DNA from: Castor canadensis
Taxonomy: Eukaryota > Chordata > Mammalia > Rodentia > Castoridae
DNA: 64,000 nt
Assembly (NCBI RefSeq): GCF_047511655.1
Contig: NC_133394.1
Location: 107,156,343 to 107,220,342 of the forward strand
Reading direction: 5' to 3'
Shown here: one piece after another, positions 59,231 to 64,000 of the stretch
Layout: each line of letters opens with the position of its first letter
How positions within the stretch are numbered: the first letter of the stretch is position 1
The notes under the pieces: generated by a model
The model's input: only the letters and a program-made list of their open reading frames with translations
The model's database searches: none
Told to the model about the DNA's origin: nothing
Made by a program: the position numbers and the translations under genes

Positions 59231-62200
59231 CTAAAGTCCGAATATGAGGGAGAACATATGATTTTTGGTCTTCTAGGCCTGGCTAACCTCGCTCAGGATG
59301 ATGTTCTCCAGTTCCATCCATTTACCAGCAAATGATAAGATTTCATTCTTCTTCGTGGCTGAGTATTATTCCATTGTGTATAAATACCACAGTTTCTTAA
59401 TCCATTCATCGATAGTGGGGCATCTTGACTGTTTCCATAACTTGGCTATGTGCTGCAATAATCATGGGTGTGCAAGTGCCTTTGGAGCAACCTGTGTCAC
59501 ATTCCTTTGGGTATATCTCCAAGGGTGGTATTGCTGGATCATATGGCAGGTCTATGTTTAGATTTTTAAGGAGTGGTTGTACTAGTTTGCATTCCCACCA
59601 GCAGTGTATAAGGGTTCCTTTTTTCCCACATCCTCGCCAACACCTGTTGGTGGTGGTGTTTCTAATGATGGCTATTCTAACAGTGGTGAGGTGGAACCTT
59701 AGTGTGGCTTTGATTTGCATTTCCTTAATGGCTAGAGATGGTGAGCATTTTTTCATGTGTTTTTTGGCCATTTGAATTTCTTCTTTTGAGAAAGTTCTGT
59801 TTAGTTTACTTGCCCATTTCTTTATTGGTTCATTAGTTTTGGGAGAATTTAGTTTTTTATGTTCCCTATATATTCTGGTTATCAGTCCTTTGTCTGATGT
59901 GTAGCTGGCAAATATTTTCTCCCACTCTGTGGGTGTTCTCTTCAGTTTAGAGACCATTTGTTTTGTTGAGCAGAAGCTTTTTAGTTTTATAAAGTCTCAT
60001 TGTTCTATGCTATTTCTTAGTTCCTGAGCTGCTGGGGTTAAATTGAAAAAGTCCTTGCTTATACCTACTAGTTCCAAAATACTCCAAAGAGTATTTCCTA
60101 CTCTTTCCTGTACCAACTTTAGAGTTTGGGGTCTGATATTAAGGTCCTTGATCCATTTTGAGTTAATACTGGTATAGGGTGATATACATGGATCTAATTT
60201 CAGTTTTTTGCAGACTGCTAACCAGTTTTCCCAGCAGTTTTTATGAAGAGGCTGTCTTTTCTCCATCATATGTTTTTAGCACCTTTGTCAAAGATAAGTT
60301 GGTTATAGTTGTGTGGCTTCATATCTGCATCTTCTATTCTGTTTCGCTGGTCTTCATGTTTCTTTTTGTGCCAGTATTGTGCTGTTTTTATTGCTATTGC
60401 TTTGTAATATAGCTTGAAGTCTGATATTGTGATATCTCCAGTGTTATTCTTTTTACTGAGTATTGCCTTGGCTATTCATGGTCTCTTGTGTTTCCAAATA
60501 AATTTATGGTAGATTTTTCAATCTCTTTGATGAATGTCATTGGGATTTTGATAAGAATTGCATTAAACATGTAGATTGCTTTTGGGAGTATAGACATTTT
60601 TACTATGTTGATTCTACCAATCCATGAGCATGGGAGATCTCTCCACTTTCTGTAGTCTTCCTCAATCTCTTTCTTCAGAAGTTTATAGTTTTCCTTGTAG
60701 AGTTTGTTCACATTCTTTGTTAAGTTTACTCCTAGGTATTTGATTTTTTTTTTGAGGCTATTGTAAATGGGATTGTTTTCATATATTCTTTTTCAGTTTG
60801 TTCATTATTAGTGTGTAGAAATGCTAATGATTTTTCTACGTTGATTTTATATCCTGCTACCTTGCTATAGCTGTTGATGGTGTCTAGAAGCTTTTGAGTA
60901 GAGTTTTTTGGGTCTTTAAGGTATGATCATATTTTCTGCAAATAGGGATATTTTGACAGTTTCTTTACCTATTTGCATTCCTTTTAGTCCCTCTTCTTGC
61001 CTAATTGCTCTGGCTAGGAATTCCAGTACTATGTTGAATAGGAGTTGGGATAGTGGACATCCTTGTCTGGTTCCTGATTTTAGAGGGAATGGTTTCAGTT
61101 TATCACCGTTAAGTATAATGCTGGCTGTAGGTTTGTCATATAAAGCTTTTATAATAGTGAGGTACTTTCCTTCTATTCCTAGTTTTCTTAAAGCTTTTAT
61201 CATGAAATGGAGTTGGATCTTATCAAAGGCTTTTTCTGCATCTACTTAGATGATCAAGTGGTTTTTTTCTTTGCTTCTGTTAATGTGGTTTATTACATTT
61301 ACTGATTTGCATTTGTTGAACCACTCCTGCATTCCTGGGATGAAACCTACTTGGTGGTGGTGAATGATCTTTTGGATGTGTTGTTGAATTCGCTTTGCCA
61401 TTATTTTATTGAGGATTTTTCCATCAGTGTTCATTAAGGAGATTGGCCTATATTTCTTCTTTTTGGAGATGTTTTTGCTTGGTTTTGGGATGAGTGTAAT
61501 AGTGGCTTCATAAAATGTGTTCAGCAGTTTTCCTTCCCTTTCTATCTCATGGAACAGTTTAAGGAGGGTTGGTATTAGTTCTTTAAAGGTCTGATAGAAT
61601 TCAGCAGAGAATCCATCAGGTCCTGGATTTTTTTTTTTTTTTGGAAACTCTTGATTGCTGCTTCAATTTCTTTTTGCATTTTAGATCTTTTCAGGTGATT
61701 AATGTCCTCTTGGTTCAGTTTTGGATGATTATAAGTATCTAGAAATCTGTCCATTTCATCAAGATTTTCAAATTCATTTGAATATAGATTCTCAAAGTAG
61801 TTTCTGATAATTTCCTGGACTTCCATGGTGTTTGTTTTTATCTTCCCTTTTGCATTCCTGATTTTACTGATTTGGGTTTCTTCTCTCATTTTAGTCAGGT
61901 TTGCCAGGGGTCTATTGATCTTGTTTATTTTTTCAAAGAACCAACTTTTTGTTTCTTTAATTCTTTGTATTTTTTTTGGTTTCTATTTCATTGATTTCAG
62001 CTCTTATTTTTATTTTTTCTCTCCTATTTGTTTTGGAATTTGCTTGTTCTTGTTTACTAGGAGTTTGAGATGTATCATTAAGTCATTGATTTGAGATTTT
62101 TCAGTCTTTTTAATAAATGCACTTATGACTATAAAGTTTCCTCTCAAGATTGCCTTTCCTATGTCCCATAGGTTCCGGTAGGTTGTGTTTTATTTTCATT

Positions 62201-62990
62201 GACTTCCAGGAACCTTTTAATTTCCTCTTTGGTTTCATCAGTGACCCATTTTTCATTAAGCAATGAGTTGTTCACTTTCTAGCTGTTTGCATGTTTTTTG
62301 TCTTTATTTTTGTTGTTGAGTTCTAGTTTTAATACATTGTGATCAGATAGAATGCATGGTATAATTTCTATTTTCTTATATTTGCTGAGGCTTGCTCTAT
62401 GCCCTAGGATATGATCTATTTTGGAGAAGGTTCTGTGGGCTGCTGAGAAAAATGTACATTGTGTAGAAGTTAGATTAAATGTCTGTAGATATCAACTAGG
62501 TCCATTTGATCTATGGTATGTTTTAGATCTAGGATTTCTTTATTGATTTTTTTGTTTGGATGACCTATCTGTTGATGATCGTATAGTGCTAAGCCTCCCA
62601 CTACCACTGTGTTGGAGTTAGTATATGCTTTTTAGGTCCTTCAGGGTATGCTTGATGAAATTGGGTACATTGACATTTGTTGCATATAGGTTGATAATTG
62701 TTATTTCCTTTTGGTCTATTTCCCCTTTTATTAGTATGGAATGTCCTTCTTTATCTCGTTTTATCAATGTAGGTGTGAAGTCTACTTTGTCGGAGATAAG
62801 TATTGCTACTCCTGCCTGTTTTCAGGGGCCATTGGCTTGTTAAATCTTCCAACCTTTCATCCAAAGCCTATGCTTATTTCTACAGATGAGATGGGTCTCC
62901 TGTAAGGAACAAATTGTTGGATCTTCCTTTTTAATCAGTTTGCCAAAGGGTGCCTTTTGATGGTGGAGTTATTATTAGTATTGATAGGTA
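59231..62990 (-). pseudogene. L1 C ORF2 relic (endonuclease/reverse transcriptase)
   Basis: C-terminus first: the 183-codon open piece 59406-59957 has [11 protein letters not shown] and the Cys-rich block R-C-W-R-G-C-G then H-C-W-W-E-C. Piece 60916-61203 has [12 protein letters not shown] and F-A-E-N (60931-60942) where F-A-D-D is expected. Piece 61246-61434 has G-F-I-P-G-M-Q-E. The endonuclease start near 62985 reads Y-L-S-I-L and then loses about 16 bases covering N-V-N-G-L, shifting the frame. Not functional. Confidence 0.88.
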
Positions 62991-63119
62991 TGTGGTGATT
63001 CCTGTCATTTAGTTGTCTTAGTTGTTGAGTGTTTGATTGTGTATAGCTAAATCGATGTTACTCTCTATTTTCTTGCTTTTTCTTTTCCTGTAGTTTAGTA
63101 CTGCTTGTCCTTTCATGGT

Positions 63120-64000
63120 TATGTTGGATTTCACTTTGTGTGTGCAGAATCCTTTGAAGAATCTTTTGCAATGGTGGCTTTGTAATCATATATTGTTTTA
63201 GTTTCTGCTTATCATGGAAGACTTTTATTGCTCCATCTATTTTGAATGATAATTTTGCTGGGTAAAGTACCCTGGGGTTGAAGTTATTTTCATTCAGTGC
63301 CTGGAAGATCCTATCCCAAGCTCTTCTTGCTTTTAATGTTTCTGTTGAGAAGTCTGCTGTGATTTTGATGGGTTTACCTTTGTATGTTACTTTTTTTAAT
63401 CTCTTACGGCCTTCAGTATTCTTTTTCTAGTCTGAACTTGGTGTTTTAATGATAATATACTGTAGGGTAGCATATTTGGTCAGGTCTGTTTGGTGTTCTG
63501 GAGGCCTCTTGAACCAGTATGGCCATAGTTTTCTCTAGATTTTGGAAATTTTCTGTTATTATTTTGTTGAACATATTACACATTCCCTTTGCTTGCACCT
63601 CTTCTCCTTCTTCAATGCCCATGATTCTCAGGTTTGGTCTTTTGATGGAGTCAGTAAGTTCTTGCATTTTCTTTTCACAGGTCTTGAGTTGTTTAACTAA
63701 TAGTTCTTCGGTTTTTCCTTTAATTACCTTTTCATCTTTGAGTTCTGAGATTCTGTCTTCTGCTTTTTCTAGTCTGCTGGATTGGCCTTCTGTTTTGTTT
63801 TGCATTTCTGTTTCATTTTTTTCCTGAGGTTTTCCATATACTGAGTCACCTCCTCTTTAATATTTTCTATTTTCGTCCTGAGTTCATTTATCTCTTTATT
63901 AACCGTGTTCTTTGTTTCACTTTGGTGTTTATACAGTGCTTCTATAGTTTCTTCTATTTGTTCTTGTGCTTTCTCAAATTCTCTATTTTTGTTGTCTTGG
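63120..64000 (-). pseudogene. L1 C ORF1, partial (runs off edge)
   Basis: Coiled-coil end and RRM are open at 63446-63805: R-L-E-K-A-E-D-R-I-S-E-L, N-L-R-I-M-G-I-E-E-G-E-E and Q-E-A-S-R-T-P-N-R. After a frame break the C-terminal domain follows (K-P-I-K-I-T-A-D-F-S-T-E-T-L-K-A-R-R, 63335-63385), ending near 63120. The N-terminus is outside the window. ORF1p is the RNA-binding partner in the L1 ribonucleoprotein. Confidence 0.85.

Larger units (their letters stand above)
58739..64000 (-). mobile_element. L1 'C', minus strand, runs off the right edge
   Basis: From left to right: A tail (T-rich, 58739-58770), 3'UTR to 59230, ORF2 (59231-62990), inter-ORF spacer and ORF1 from about 63120 to beyond 64000. 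It is inserted in L1 D, whose ORF2 reading breaks exactly at its tail. It is younger-looking than D, with longer open stretches (183 codons at 59406-59957, 119 at 63446-63805), yet still frameshifted. Its 5' end is not in the window. Confidence 0.93.

Noticed and set aside
60923..61249. 108-codon plus-strand frame, and similar frames opposite the L1 C ORF2
   Set aside because: Antisense shadow of the L1 ORF2 reverse transcriptase coding strand.

Overview
The window is AT-rich mammalian nuclear DNA with no functional protein-coding gene, rRNA, tRNA or CRISPR array that I can support. It looks like intergenic or deep intronic sequence built from layers of transposable elements. The SINEs are rodent types: B1-like (7SL-derived) units, ID-like (tRNA-derived) units and head-to-tail B1+ID composites. 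From memory, this composite and the young L1 3' end recall castorimorph rodents (beaver or kangaroo-rat relatives), beaver being my best guess. That assignment is inference.

Layout. 1-19.4 kb: old mammalian repeats (MIR, L2, MER5A/MER20-type hAT fossils, LTR-like repeats) in otherwise unassigned AT-rich DNA, with one ID-like SINE at 9.75 kb and a CT/GT microsatellite at 10.5 kb. 19.4-25.3 kb: an old plus-strand L1 cut up by a B1+ID SINE, an ID SINE, a B1 and a young 5'-truncated L1. 25.9-27.6 kb: an ancient repeat split by a minus-strand processed pseudogene of lactate dehydrogenase B (LDHB), which keeps its 3'UTR, polyadenylation signal and A tail. 28.6-35.4 kb: L1 'A' (plus strand), whose backbone is joined inside ORF2 to a second, younger-looking L1 segment with a ~115 bp overlap; the composite lacks a 3' end. 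36.8-38.6 kb: old L1 remnant with a young L1 3' end beside it. 44.5-52.6 kb: L1 'B' (plus strand), structurally complete from a YY1-like start motif to its A tail and flanked by a diverged target-site duplication, but with a duplicated 5'UTR and a deleted ORF1 C-terminal domain. 53.0-57.6 kb: composite SINE and old repeats. 57.6-64.0 kb: a long TTTC microsatellite, an L1 3' fragment 'D' (minus) and, nested in D, L1 'C' (minus), which runs off the right edge.

The three long L1 copies (A, B, C) encode recognisable ORF1 coiled-coil/RRM and ORF2 endonuclease/reverse transcriptase segments. All are broken by stops and frameshifts, and in each the F-A-D-D catalytic motif of the reverse transcriptase is altered. 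I therefore read the window as a record of insertion, nesting, recombination and decay rather than as a working system. I found no convincing new biological system. The best leads are the tandem ~1.1-1.2 kb duplication in the L1 B 5'UTR, its ORF1 domain loss, the chimeric L1 A, the G-rich tract shared by the L1 3'UTRs, and the dated nesting events.
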